Source: Hydractinia symbiolongicarpus
Taxonomy: Eukaryota > Cnidaria > Hydrozoa > Anthoathecata > Hydractiniidae
Length of the DNA stretch: 64,000 nucleotides
Direction: 5' to 3'
Assembly (NCBI RefSeq): GCF_029227915.1
Contig: NC_079887.1
Span: 15,497,650-15,561,649 of the forward strand
Each line of letters begins with the position of its first letter. Position 1 is the first letter of the stretch. Shown here in pieces: positions 1 to 14,444 of this stretch. The notes below the pieces were generated by a model. It worked only from the letters and a program-made list of their open reading frames with translations. It did no database searches and was not told where the DNA came from. A program made the position numbers and the translations under genes.

Positions 1-675
1 ACATACTCATATCCTCTATTCACGAGGTACATTTCACAACTAATTATACATTTAACTATCACTTGTAATTAATGATTAATTATTTAGTTTATTAATTATA
101 TACTTTTTTAATAATTTATTCTCATGCATGAAGGATATTGTTTCTTTTCCACTTCAATCACTGAGGTACACTGGTACACTGCACTTCACTATAAACCGAT
201 AATCACATATGGTGTCGTCTGCACCCAATAAACATGTGTTATCAATAATCATGAGCTAAAGGTGGAATGCACAAGCTGGTCCAGTATTGGCCCAGTGTGT
301 GTTACAACATAATAATAATATCAGGATTCATTAAAGGGCCTCACACACGCATCTGTCCAAATGTTATATGGCTGACGTAGGAAGCCCGACATCCCCAAAT
401 TTCCCCAAATTAGTGTGGGTATTGGAGGAAAAAGTCAGTCATTAAGAGTACCGACTTATATGTGTCAACAACATACATACATACAAAGGAGCCTAGATAC
501 ACGTAAAACTGTACAATAGCTATAAAAAGCAAATAACAGTCTATAGCCAAAATAAACACAAAGTCATAATACTTGACATATAAAAAATCCATATTACGAC
601 ACGAATTGTGTACGTAACCACAGGACCTAGTCTAGCAATTATAATACAATAAATAACAAAGATCACTCTGTAAAT
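1..675. other. AT-rich flank beyond the DIRS recombinase, no gene seen
   Basis: No defensible coding region. It lies 3' of the tyrosine recombinase on the minus strand and may hold the terminal repeats of that retroelement, but I could not pair any repeat with another part of the window. Confidence 0.4.
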
Positions 676-1695
676 TTAAATGGATCGAATGTCCCACAAC
701 TTAGGCACGTCATTGAGGTTGGCCATTTTAGAACACCACTGTGTTAACACTTTATTGGGAAGATGGATATATCGACGATAAAAGTCGCTGGACCACCTGC
801 CTAAGATCTTAATGGCAGAGTCTGGAATACCGCAAGATGCTGTGGCAGAGGTCCCACCAATCCTAAAGCTTTGCGTATTGAGATCGGGCCCATTTACACT
901 AATTTTTACAAAGGCAGAACCTAACTTCCTAGTAACAAATTCGCCGTTGGAGAGAACAAACCAAGGACCCTGATGAGTACCTCGGTACGCAAGAAATTGC
1001 GAGAAAGCTTTGACAGGACACAAATCACCCTTAATCCTCCCAAACCTAATTTGAAATGTTTTCCTAAAGGGATCTGTTTTAGAACTTTTGATACTCATGT
1101 AAAGAGTATTGTTGCAAGGTGAGAAGCTAAACTCGGATGGGGACAAGTGAATATTGCGATCAAAATTGGTTTTGGAAGGGCAAACATATTCCGAAACTCT
1201 TAACAGACCAAAGAAGGCAAACAAAATAAGGCATTGCCACATAGCTTTGTCACAAAATGAAAAACATGAATTGTTGATAAATCTTAGCATTTCATGTAGG
1301 TGGGAGGGCGTGATTGGCAGTCTCTGGCGGCTTACAACATTCTCAGTTCGCCGGATACCCCTCATTACGTAGTACAATTTTCCCATGTCAGATATCTTTT
1401 CGGAAAATCCACAGATTAGACTTTGGTACTGTATCCCGCACAAGTACACCTTAATAGTAGCATATTTGACCCGCATTGACATAAAAGTGACATAGAGCTG
1501 AAGGTGGGATTCAATGAGCCGAAACAATCGGATAGAGGCGTGGTGGCAAAACATTCTGTAGGATGAGAGTCCAGAACGGTAGGTAAGTCGGGTGTTTGGC
1601 GATAAAGCAGCATCGAAGAGGTAATTCATTGTCACACTAAGCATTCGGAGATTGACGAGGGGATAGGAGTAGGAAGCTCTTCGGCGTATGGGCAC
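676..1695 (-). CDS. Tyrosine recombinase of a DIRS-like retroelement
   Basis: Open frame of 339 codons encoding a phage-integrase-fold tyrosine recombinase, the enzyme by which DIRS elements insert a circular DNA copy without a DDE integrase. Visible catalytic boxes: Arg166 in LLRVSEY, a Lys in the SSKTDPF hairpin (about 205), Arg278 in QSFRIGG, a GRW motif (299-301) and a candidate nucleophile Tyr309 in FYRRYI. The usual HxxR box reads QSFR, so the His is replaced by Gln (275), which may lower activity. The frame opens at a GTG; no good ATG is seen, and it overlaps the end of the upstream RNase H frame in another register, as is usual for DIRS ORFs. The uninterrupted frame suggests a fairly young copy, but the rest of the element is broken. 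Confidence 0.88.
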   Translation of the reverse strand: MPIRRRASYSYPLVNLRMLSVTMNYLFDAALSPNTRLTYRSGLSSYRMFCHHASIRLFRLIESHLQLYVTFMSMRVKYATIKVYLCGIQYQSLICGFSEKISDMGKLYYVMRGIRRTENVVSRQRLPITPSHLHEMLRFINNSCFSFCDKAMWQCLILFAFFGLLRVSEYVCPSKTNFDRNIHLSPSEFSFSPCNNTLYMSIKSSKTDPFRKTFQIRFGRIKGDLCPVKAFSQFLAYRGTHQGPWFVLSNGEFVTRKLGSAFVKISVNGPDLNTQSFRIGGTSATASCGIPDSAIKILGRWSSDFYRRYIHLPNKVLTQWCSKMANLNDVPKLWDIRSI

Positions 1696-1943
1696 TGCTC
1701 TTTGAACTTTTTGACCTGTAAACGCGAAAGTAGGTCTGCATAAATATTAGAAGTGCCACAAATGTGGCGCATCAGCAAATTTATGTTGTGATTTGTCGTA
1801 AAATAAAAAACAAGCGAACAAGTTTCATGATGTGCTCACATTTGCACGAACCAGTACTCCATATGCGGACAATGGCCTCGTTGTCTGTAAAAATGATAAC
1901 CTGGGTATCAGACCACTTCTCACCCAGAAAGGATAAAGTTGAC
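1696..1943 (-). pseudogene. RNase H end of the DIRS polyprotein (relic)
   Basis: On the minus strand directly before the recombinase, one frame reads a TDNEA motif followed by an HIMKLVR stretch. After a stop, a shifted frame continues with NINLLMRHICG, then ADLLSRLQVKKF. This is the pattern of the C-terminal RNase H of DIRS/gypsy-type polyproteins (catalytic DN, then the HI.G..N..AD.LSR block). At least one frameshift and two stops are present, so it is not functional. The reverse transcriptase that should precede it is absent; a satellite-bearing element begins at 1947 instead. Confidence 0.7.
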
Positions 1944-2220
1944 TAAGGGGTCGTCTACAAATTTCGTATGATATTTTATACGAATATATACGAATTTAAT
2001 TGCTTTTAATTCGTATAAAAATCGTATACAATTCGTATAGTGTTAAATAGTTATACGATTTTTAAAAAATCTAATACGAATTTTATACGATTTTCATACG
2101 AATTGTCATACGAATTATATTCTCTTTTATACGATTTTCATACGAATTGTCATACGAATTATATTCTCTTTCATACGAATTGTCATTCGAATTATATTCT
2201 CTTTTATACGAATTTTCATA

Positions 2221-2705
2221 CGAATTATATTTCGTTTTTACACTTTTAAAATGCGATCTAACAAAAACACTTCTATCGCCATTTTTCGTTTTTAAACTTT
2301 TAACATGCGATCTAAAAAAAACATTTCTATCGCCGTTTTTCGTTTTTCAACTTTTAACATGCGATCTAAAAAAAACATTTCTATCGCCGTTTTTCGTTTT
2401 AAAACTTTTAAAATGCGATCTAAAAAAACATTTCTATCGCCGTTTTTCGTTTTTCAACTTTTAACATGCGATCTAAAAAAACATTTCTATCGCCGTTTTT
2501 CGTTTTTAAACTTTTGAAAATGCGATCTAAAAAAAACATTTCTATCGCCGTTTTTCGTTTTTCAACTTTTAACATGCGATCTAAAAAAACATTTCTATCG
2601 CCGTTTTTCGTTTTAAAACTTTTAACATGCGATCTAAAAAAAACATTTCTATCGCCGTTTTTCGTTTTTAAACTTTTAAAATGCGATCTAAAAAATATTT
2701 TATTT
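2221..2705. repeat. 54-bp tandem repeat, nine units
   Basis: The motif ATGCGATCTAAAAAAA recurs at 2251, 2305, 2359, 2413, 2466, 2520, 2574, 2627 and 2681, a period of 53-54 bases. Each unit continues with a TCTATCGCCGTTTTTCGT core. Because 54 is a multiple of three, the array gives long repetitive open frames; these are artefacts, not genes. The array lies inside the TIR element. Confidence 0.93.
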
Positions 2706-2794
2706 TGAAACTCATATACGAATTTAATACAATGTCAAACGATTTTCTTTTTTTTAAAACCATACGCATCTAATTAAAATCTCATACGAATTTT

Positions 2795-2965
2795 TTGTTA
2801 AACTCGTACGAATTTAACTCATACGAATTTAATTTAAAACTCATACGAATTTAATTTAAAACTCATACGAATTTAATTTAAAACTCATACGAATTTAATT
2901 TAAAACTCATACGAATTTTACACGAATTTAAAAAAATTTCATACGAATTTAATTACTGTATGGCA
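2795..2965. repeat. 22-bp tandem repeat (CATACGAATTTAATTTAAAACT)
   Basis: About five near-identical 22-bp units, plus shorter TACGAATTT variants on each side. This is the second satellite inside the same TIR element. Its TACGAA core is also present in the terminal repeats and the left-hand array, so the arrays probably grew from the element's own ends. Confidence 0.85.
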
Positions 2966-3107
2966 AAAGAAAATTCGTATATCATATACGAATTTTTTTT
3001 ATACGAATTGCTACGAATTTTGTAGATGACCCCTAAGACCCGATTGGGATGTAAAACTAATAATTTGCCCAATAATAAGACATTTAACAGGAGTGAAAAC
3101 AAAGGAC

Positions 3108-3905
3108 TTAATCGGAAAAAAAATATTGAGTACTTGGCTGAGAGGGCCTAAATGAGCAACGGTGCCCTGGGTGGTTTTTAGAGCAATGGGGGCACTTGTG
3201 TGAAAAGGGACATGTATTGGAACATGACATGCCTCTATTGAACCGCCAGCACACCCTGGGAGTTGATGGAAATCGGACCTGGTGGAAGCCGCTTGCAGGA
3301 AAATGCTGGGAAGCATTCCGAAACGCGGGGCCTAACCCACCTGCACTGGAAGACCGGGGGCAATTTGTAGCAAATTGTCCTTGCTGATCACAACTAAAAC
3401 ATGCGTAAGAAGTTCTTGTGGAGGTGGAGGAGGTGTACAACTTAGTTAACAATGGAGCCCCTCTTAAGTGTTGGGTAACGAGCAAATTGTCAAGTTGGTC
3501 CCATCTCCTCAGAGAATCATTAGTTAACTTCAGCCGATGCAGTTTGTTGAAGGCACACACAGCGGAGAAGACGTATTGGTTGGCAAACTGGGTGACTAGA
3601 GTTTGATAGGTGACCAGCTGTGTGGCAAGATGGGGATAAAAATAAATAAGGCAACGTAGATAGTTGCTCCATGCCAGTCACCAGGAAGCAAAGACCTTAA
3701 TCCTAGACCTACCAGAGACATTCCTGCTTAGTGAGATTCGGGGGACTGCATCTGCAGTTCTGACATTGAGATCGTACTCGCCTCGTCGTCCGGGACAAAC
3801 GACGAATTTAAGGATGGTGGGAGGAGTAGTTCCAAATTAACATACTCCAAACGCTTAATTTTCTACAAAACAGCCTTAGGTACTGCAGGCGGCGAAGGTA
3901 CAGAA
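3108..3905 (-). pseudogene. DIRS-like gag (relic)
   Basis: The most readable part (3108-3560) has a zinc-knuckle-like CFSCDQQGQFATNCP in which the expected His is Gln. It is followed by a Cys/His cluster from CWRFNRGMSC to HPGHRC, a combination typical of cnidarian DIRS gag proteins. The same frame continues upstream to about 3690 with AWSNYLRC, YQTLVTQF and LRRWDQLDNLL blocks. A further upstream stretch (to about 3905) reads in a broken frame ending in MSELQMQSPE. Stops and shifts separate the pieces. It lies on the same strand and in the expected order before the RNase H and recombinase parts, with the TIR element between. Confidence 0.72.
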
Positions 3906-6949
<3,044 letters not shown>

Positions 6950-9900
6950 TCATCTACTAGTTACAATAACATCTATAATATCTCCATCATCTAAATCCAG
7001 ATCAACCGGGTTGCTATTTGGGTCAATATTATCTCCATCAAACTTGAAACAAGTTTTTCTCGCTAATGTCTTTTTTTCTTTGCAGTATGTTTGAAATAGT
7101 TTTTCCAAAACATCATTCTAAAAGTTTTTAAAATGTTCGTGAAAAGACAGAATGCGAAAAATAAATAACTCTTATATTAATATTAATCCCACAAAAACGA
7201 ATTTGATAACTATTCCAGTAGGTTTAGAAAATTGCAAATATTTACGGGATAAATATTCGTGAGTTGTCAAACCATTTTTTGAAAGGAACGAATCTGTTTT
7301 GGAATTGGAGGTGTTTATAAAAACGGTAAAACGAACCTAAAAAAGAAATATTTTTTACCAAAGGTATCAAACTCAACAAACTACCATTCACAGGTTGAAA
7401 CCGTCTACCCTCCACAAGTTGTAACGGTCGAACTACAGTCTACAGGTTAGGAAACGTTGAAATACCGTCCACATGTTTGGAAACGTTGATATACCGTCCA
7501 CATGTTTGGAAACGTTGAAGTACCGTCCACATGTTTGGAAACGTCGAACTACCTTCAACAGGTTAGGAAACTTCGAACTACCGTCCACAGGTTAGGAAAC
7601 GTCGAACTAGCATTTTGTTAATATGATTTTTTGGCTGTTTAGTTTCCACCGTTGTATTTTACAGACCGGAATATACCATAACCAACTTTATGGTTTTCTT
7701 TTTTTAGGATTTGTCGTTAAGAATATACTCCATGTTAAAACATGGGTGCTTCCCTTCTGACTCTGCAAAATTTCGACCTTTCACCTAACTACTTATCACA
7801 GGCTGCAGTCTGAAGGGAAAGAACGCCCTACCTTTGAAATAGTGTAAGCGTCTCTTTGTCTTCCTTGCTGTAATATAACAGATATCTTCTCCTCCTCTAT
7901 TTCAACAGAATCCAAATATACAACGCACTCTACAAAACGAAGCAACAGACAAGGGTGGAATTGAGCATGATACAAATCGGTAGTTACAAACTAGGTACAC
8001 CCTGAAAAGAGAACACTTTCATAGAATTCTTTTATAGGGTTTTGTAAAATTCATTCAATGTTCTTATACAAGCAAGCAAATAAAAGTGTACTGAAAAGTA
8101 CTGTAAATAACCAAATAACTGGCCCTGTCTATAATCACCCTAACTGCCACAGCAGGTTGTCACTGAGGGGTATTTAACTAAATACGAAATAACTATATCT
8201 GAGGTCTTCTATTTCGATGACTTGCATCAGAAAGCAGTTAAAATTAGTTGCTTTTTCTTTTATAAGAAAATGCTTTATAAGAATATCAGGATTGGATTTC
8301 AGCTTTAAGCAATAGGTTTTTGTTAAGAATAATAAAATTAAAAAAAATAATGACCAGCCTGGTTAGAAATTTGGTATTCTTATAAAGAAAAACATGGAAA
8401 GTGTTTGCTGTTGTTTTCTTCTTGTGAGTGAAATTTAATAATTGAATTTTTCACCCAGTCGAATAAGCGCCAAAGTCAGGAATACTGGCCTGGGTGGCTA
8501 TTCTGTCATTTATGAAAGAAAAATGTTTAAATTACTTCAAACTCTAACTCATGTTAAGTATGTTGAGGCTAAACAACACGTGATGATGACAACGTACCAA
8601 TAATATCAGCAACTGTTTCATTGATTGTTTCTAACGTGTCTGTAGGTTTTATATTGCAGTTCGCCAAACTTAACGACACTCTTTCAACAGCCACATTTTC
8701 CGACGTTGCGATTTGTTCGAACAGACTCTTAAGAGGTTCGCTCTAAAATAAATATACATATAATGCTAAAAACCTCTGAAACACATAGATTTGTTTTAAG
8801 AGTCATTAAACGTAAACTGATACGAGGTTCATGAATAAGAAAATTAATGATGCACATAACATAAAATTGTCTCACTCAGACAACTGGAAAATGCCACATA
8901 AAAAGTTCTCTCAGAAATACACTTGAAGATTATCCAGTTAAAAATGATCCTTTTAGCAAAGATCTCAGCCATTACGCATGGAGTAAAGATCTCACATAAG
9001 TTAAAGAGATGCACAACAGCTTTATAGGTAACAAAAACATATGCTCAGCATGAATGGCAGTGTGTCAACTTTCTCCACTTTATGGACGCAACAATGAGAA
9101 GTCACATTAGGCATAGAGAAAAAACAAAAAGATGAGATGCTATATGCTGATGCAAGCCATACAAGATTATAAACTATATTAAGTGTTATATTAGATTTTC
9201 TAATTCTTAGTGTTATTAATAACATGGCATCAACCATGTTGTCTGACGACTTTTCTTGATAATTTTAAGACTTTTGAGGGTTTTTTACTTAGTATTTGCC
9301 ATATTTCAAGCTTGTAAAATACACAAAAAGAAAAACCTCTAGGTACAATCAAGGCAAATATATAACAAATAATAATTATATAAAAAACACACAAAAGTTG
9401 CAAATATCTCCGAAAAAATTGCATGCACAGCAGGCTACGAGAGGCAATGTATTATAAAGATTTAGACAGAAGACCTTTAGAAATATTCAATGTTTTGGCA
9501 TTTTCAGGGGAAATAATGGATATATTCAAAATGTTTATTTTATTTTAAGGGTTGGGAGATAACTGTGATAATGTAAACTTTCTGTTAGTACCATGGTGAA
9601 ATAAAAATACAGTGACTTACTCTTGAGATTTCATACTTTTTAATGATGCCATGCAAGCGGACTTTTACTTTTTCTGATCTGTCTTTACTAGGAGTGTCCA
9701 TTAGTTCCACTGAGAGGTTTGGTGATGATACAACTTGCTCTTTCAACCTTCGTAAGAGGCGCTCAGTGGGATCACTGGAATTAAATTAAAAGTAAAAGAG
9801 AAAATGTCTCTTTCACAAGTTTCCTTTATTAAAAAAATTAAGCCAACAACAATTTTATGGAATTTACACAGTAAGATCAGAAAGTTTCGCAGCAAGAAAG

Positions 9901-11982
9901 TGTCTTGAATCAGCCCAACCACAAAATTTTTGGTATTACGCAGGAACAAACTTTTGTGGATGGCCGATTTTAAGATATTTTGACGGATAGAGTCTGTCCA
10001 AAAAATTTGCAGGAACAAACTTTTGCGAGAGAAGAAAAAATGAGGGTAAAATTTTTTTATTTATATTCTTAGTCAATCTCTATAACAGTGTGTTTTTTAT
10101 ATTTATTAAATCAAGCAAACAAAACAATTTTTATTATGATGTGTATATAGCTAGCTATGTAGTTAAGAATCGTAGCTAAGAATTTATCTGGAGATAACTT
10201 ATCGTGTTTTAACTGGATAATGTTTTATTAACATAAAGTTCTTGTTTTGATTTGATTCTTTCATATGCGCCCTCACAAAAGCACAACTCATATTTGGTTT
10301 TTCTTTTTGCATATTCTTTTGAAATAAATTCTCACGTGCAGAGCATGACAGCTTGCATACAAAAATATGTATTTTTTTAGAAACCAGCACATGTCCAGAG
10401 CAATAAAAATGGTTAAAGAAACTTTAAAGCATGCAGAAGTTTGATATTTAAATAAAAGTTCAAAATCTCTTCACCTTCAGGTTCTATGTATTGATTGTAG
10501 TACCTTATATAGATTTTACCAGGTACCTAATTTTCAAAAAAAAGTGGAAAGTCAATTAATGTTTCCAAATAAATTATCTAAAAATGGTTCACAGGAATAA
10601 ACTTTCACGGATGACAAATTTTGTGGAATTAACTTCCACGGATGACTAAACACGCTAGGCCAAAACAAATGAAACCACAAAACTTTCTGGCCGTAATACT
10701 TTCTGACCCTAAAGTATCAACATTATTCCTGCTGGGGATGGTTTTGACTTTTTTCTTTCTTTCTTTAACTATTTTTTAAGTTACAAGCAAAATACAAGCA
10801 AAATTTTTATAAAGCTTTTGGACTTTTTAGCATATATATATTGTTACATCATTTTTTAGTTTGAATTAGGCTGTCATATTTAATTTAAAAGTTCCTACAC
10901 TGTCAAATGCCACATTCAGGATTTTGCCAGTGGTATTTCAGTGTTTTAGTTAGATAAAATTTCTCCAAGGACGTGGAGGCCAAGTTAGGTCCTCAACACT
11001 GCCATAAAAATTAATAATTGCAGCCATATCACAACATTTTTTAAATTAGTAATGATAAAAAATTTAAAAAAACTATTTAACAAGAATGGTTTTCTACACA
11101 ATCAATTGTAGTTTACAGTATAACACATCCAAAAATCGCAAATTTACACCACACATACTGTGAAGGACGTTCATCTTTTGAAATTGGGATCTTCTTGCAA
11201 GGTGGAGGTGGTGGGGATGGTGAAAATAGATCTGCACCTAACCTATAAAATAATACATGCATCAGTGAAGAGGTGTTATATTTATATATACAGCTTACAT
11301 AATGGAAGACTGTATTGTTCGCTTCTGAATTTAAATACGAAATAAATCAATTTCTAATACCTTGTATGTATATACAAAAACTTGACTAAATAATTTTAGT
11401 AAAATTAGCGATTTCAGTCTTTTTTTTCTGTCGCTAAATTAGTTCAAAGAATATTTTATTCTTTGAACATGCAGCCCTGGAAAAAATATTTAGGGAAATG
11501 TTACTAATTCAACAGTAAAAATTTGTATGGATACAAAATTGTTTTGACTGGCATACAAAATGTTTTAGAAAGAAATATTTCTGGATTGTGCATGCACAAA
11601 AGCATTTGCATGATGCCAACAACAGTTAATACACTTGTGACAACATCATAAAGAAATCCTTTAAACTTAAAAAAAGGATAGTGAAGAAGTCCATAATGTT
11701 TACCTCCTAACAAGCTAAAAAACAAATGACTATCATCTAAATAAGCTCATTTGTTCAGCCATCAACATACCTTTTATCACATTTAATTTTCATTGACTCA
11801 GCATCTGAAATGTTATTTAATTCTTCAGTAACATCTTCATCATCGCTTTTGCTTGATGCTGAAGAGGACGACTCTGACTGTGATAATATATCTGTCTTTG
11901 CTGTTTTTGGAGCTTTAAACGTTAATTTTAACTTGTTTCCATAGCTAAACAAACCACTATCACTGTCCTCATCACTACTCAT
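6950..11982 (-). CDS. NFATC2IP/Rad60-like protein with two SUMO-like domains
   Basis: Complete six-exon gene: 11982-11771, 11242-11159, 9774-9621, 8742-8598, 7929-7832, 7117-6950. All junctions are GT-AG and the frame stays open through 861 nt (286 residues), which supports the model strongly. Residues 1-70 are acidic and Ser-rich (MSSDEDSDSG start). 71-99 hold a DLFSPSPPPP stretch. About 125-199 form a first SUMO-like domain (VKVRLHG, PLKSLFEQIA, IKPTDT, VADII). About 199-286 form the second and C-terminal one (VLEKLFQTYC, FKFDGDNIDP, DLDDGDIIDV). That order, ending in a SUMO-like domain without a diglycine, is that of NFATC2IP/NIP45 and fission-yeast Rad60, nuclear cofactors of the SUMO pathway in genome stability. 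The acidic N-terminus is shorter than in vertebrate proteins. An acceptor-like CTTTAG just before the ATG hints at a 5'-UTR exon. Confidence 0.88.
7395..7612. repeat. 29-bp tandem repeat in the last intron of the NFATC2IP-like gene
   Basis: About seven units of CCGTCCACATGTTTGGAAAC plus GTTGAWRTA. CCGTCC starts recur at 7465, 7494 and 7523, exactly 29 apart, with more diverged units on both sides. It lies between the last two coding exons. There are no unique spacers, so it is an ordinary minisatellite. Confidence 0.88.
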
Positions 11983-14444
11983 ATCTAAAGTCACACAGGT
12001 GAATGAGTTTTCAGCGAGCTAAGTTCATAGCAAAACTTTTTTTTGGACGGGCGGGTTCGCTTCACAATACGGATTGTCATAATGTAACGTAATCATGTTT
12101 TTGTAGTGAAACCTTCATAAATACAAGACTGGATTTCTTAAGGAATTCTATTTTTTTGTAGTTAAATCTTTAATTTTTTTTAGAAACTGCTTAATTTTTG
12201 CCATTTAGTGACATTTTAACGCCGTTTTGCTTGTAAATTCTGGTTAATTAAGATTTTTACTGTGAAGGTTTGCCCGTGAAAAGTCCACTTTGTACCTCAA
12301 CGGAGAGCATGAAGGAGAACATTCCAACCGCAGGAATTCTGTGAAAGTGTGACAAGTTTTTTGTTGGTGTCCCAACTTAGCATGTTGTAGCTATAAATAA
12401 ACATTGCATTACCAGCACCAGGAAGGATTCTGATCTGGGAGGGACACCTTGATTGGAGTATTACTTTAATAAAGGTATTAATCTTTATCTCAATCAGTTG
12501 TCAGTGTATGCAACAAATTCTTATATAGATGGTTTCCATCATGACGTTATATATTTGTTTAATTTCAGTGGTGAGCTCTTTGGCTCTGTCATTTGCATGG
12601 TTGGGAAAAAGGCGCTAAGATTTGGTGAAGTAAGGTCTTTTACTAGGATTTCTTTCCACAGGAACATTGCAAATAATAAGACTGTTCACCCAATGCCTCT
12701 ATAACATAGCTGATCAAGATATATACCCCAATATGTATGTTATACCCTGATTGATATCCTTCCCGTACAGATTACTTCCAATTTGTGTGAAGCACGCAGA
12801 GATGTAAAAAACAGAAAAAGAAGAATGAAAATGCCCAGCAAACAGAATCAAATGGTTCAAAGTTGAGATTAAACAGCTATATTCGTACATGCCACTACTG
12901 TAACTTCAAAAAGAAAACCTTAAAATCATGTGTTTACATCCACTGACTTGGCAAGCTGTATAACAAAAAAATTTAGAATGCAAAAACATTGAAGCATATT
13001 CTCCTGCAGCTCTGGCCCCAATGTTTGTTTTCCGCCAAACAAATACGACATTTTACAGACCAGTATAAGAATGGGTTTCGGCTTTCCACCCCTTTCCCTG
13101 TTTGTTTTGTTTGTTTTGTGACTTTTTTATTCCAAAATATGGTTACACATTGATTTAAACCCGTCCAATAATTGGAGTGTTCTATCCAATGAAGTGTTGT
13201 ATTAGCTTACTTCGAACTTTCAGCCGCCTTTTCTACCTAGCCTTCCTTTGCTTTTGTTGATCGGGATCGGGATTGATTAAAAGATACCTCATGACACGTA
13301 AAAAGACGTCGGTAGATGTGAACAAATTTTAGCACGATGACCAATATTTTTTTCTAACTGAATTTCGACTAACCATTTTTGCTGATTCATTGACTTTCAA
13401 CTTGTTTTTTTGTAACATTCAGGCATATGTGATCTGAAATGCCACGTGCATTTTTGCTTAAAAAGCAGCAGTAAATTTTAGTTGTGTCTTAGGATCCTCG
13501 CCTAATATGATCAGTGCCTTAGTTAGATCTTTGCTATCAGTGTATTCAGTTTCAGGTATACCGCATTTACGAACTAGTTGTTCATGTTTGCTGATTATAA
13601 AATATACTGAGCATCCTCTTCTTAAATGCCTTTGCGAATGTCTTCTTGGGCTCAATTAAGGCTTGTTAGATATAATGACAAGGATAACGGATACAATGAC
13701 GAAGAAATGGTTACTAGTTGAACATTTTTTATCATTTATTTATAACGACTATTTCCCTACGAGTTCTGTTTTAGTATTTTATTAGGACTTGTATCAACAG
13801 AAAGAATTCATTTTTGTAGTTTTGTAGTCTCTAACACGGCTGAAATGAGGATTCACAAGACCACCCAAAAGTTTAATGGATATTTAAAAGGTGGGCTTTC
13901 ACAACTTCTTATTAAAAGGTGTATCAAAGTTATTGATAAGCTGCAAGATACCGACAGCAAAAACACCAATCCGTTCACCGATAAATAAGTCGTGCTTTGC
14001 AAAGGCAAACTGTTTAGCATATAGCATAATAAAAGTAAACAAACAAAGAAAAAACAATTTATCTTTAAATATACATTTTTTTCTTTTACAGTCTACAACT
14101 CTTGTCGCATTGATCATATGCTTTCATGCAAGATCCATAGTTTTCTCTAGCGTTCTCGAGGCATTGGTGAAGAGGTGGTTCGCACTTAAAATATTAATTT
14201 ATGATAATTAAAAACAACTTATAGTGTATATGCAATATCACGCACAATCTGGAAATATCTATCGGTGATAAAAGCAGTAAAAACCTTAGCTACTATTTTA
14301 GTCTTTATTTCGTTGGGCCTAAGTGGCGGTAATTTTTAATGGGTGAAATAATTTTGAGGGCGTAGATATTCTAAAAGTTTGAAAAATAGTTGAATTTCCC
14401 ACGACTTTTGTCTAATATGTCCATGTAGCAGAAGAATCATGTAT
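11983..14444. other. Intergenic between the NFATC2IP-like gene and the cysteine-rich peptide gene
   Basis: AT-rich. The plus-strand frame at 12453-12704 has no family signal. A minus-strand frame at 13899-14117 shows no recognisable protein. Apart from the weak frame at 13458-13655, listed separately, I see nothing that can be called. Confidence 0.4.
13458..13655 (-). other. Unrecognised 65-codon open frame
   Basis: A frame without an ATG, ending KFTAAF-stop, with polar protein-like composition (RKCGIPETEY, KDLTKALIILGEDPK). It could be a terminal exon, since an acceptor-like TATAATCAG lies inside it, or a transposon fragment. I do not recognise the family, and no neighbouring exon could be joined to it. 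Confidence 0.2.

Larger units (their letters stand above)
1947..3033. mobile_element. TIR element (MITE) with internal satellites, inserted in the DIRS relic
   Basis: The left end starts GGGGTCGTCTACAAATTTCG and the right end, read on the other strand, starts GGGGTCATCTACAAAATTCG: imperfect terminal inverted repeats. Both sides are flanked by TAA (1944-1946 and 3034-3036), a 3-bp duplication of the kind made by PIF/Harbinger transposases. There is no transposase. The interior is almost wholly tandem repeats: irregular TACGAA-rich units (about 1960-2230), nine 54-bp units, then a 22-bp array. The family assignment is inference from the 3-bp duplication. Confidence 0.72.

Noticed and set aside
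1154-1613. Frames of 72 and 65 codons over the recombinase
   Set aside because: Shadow frames of the DIRS recombinase at 676-1695.
2040-2708. Four overlapping frames with MRSKK...LSPFFVF repeats
   Set aside because: Produced by the 54-bp tandem repeat, whose length is a multiple of three; all registers stay open.
3011-3606. Frames of 62-101 codons over the gag relic
   Set aside because: Other-frame shadows; only the 3108-3560 minus frame has zinc-knuckle content.
7395-7612. CRISPR-like look of regular repeats
   Set aside because: Units are contiguous without spacers and lie in an intron of an animal gene.
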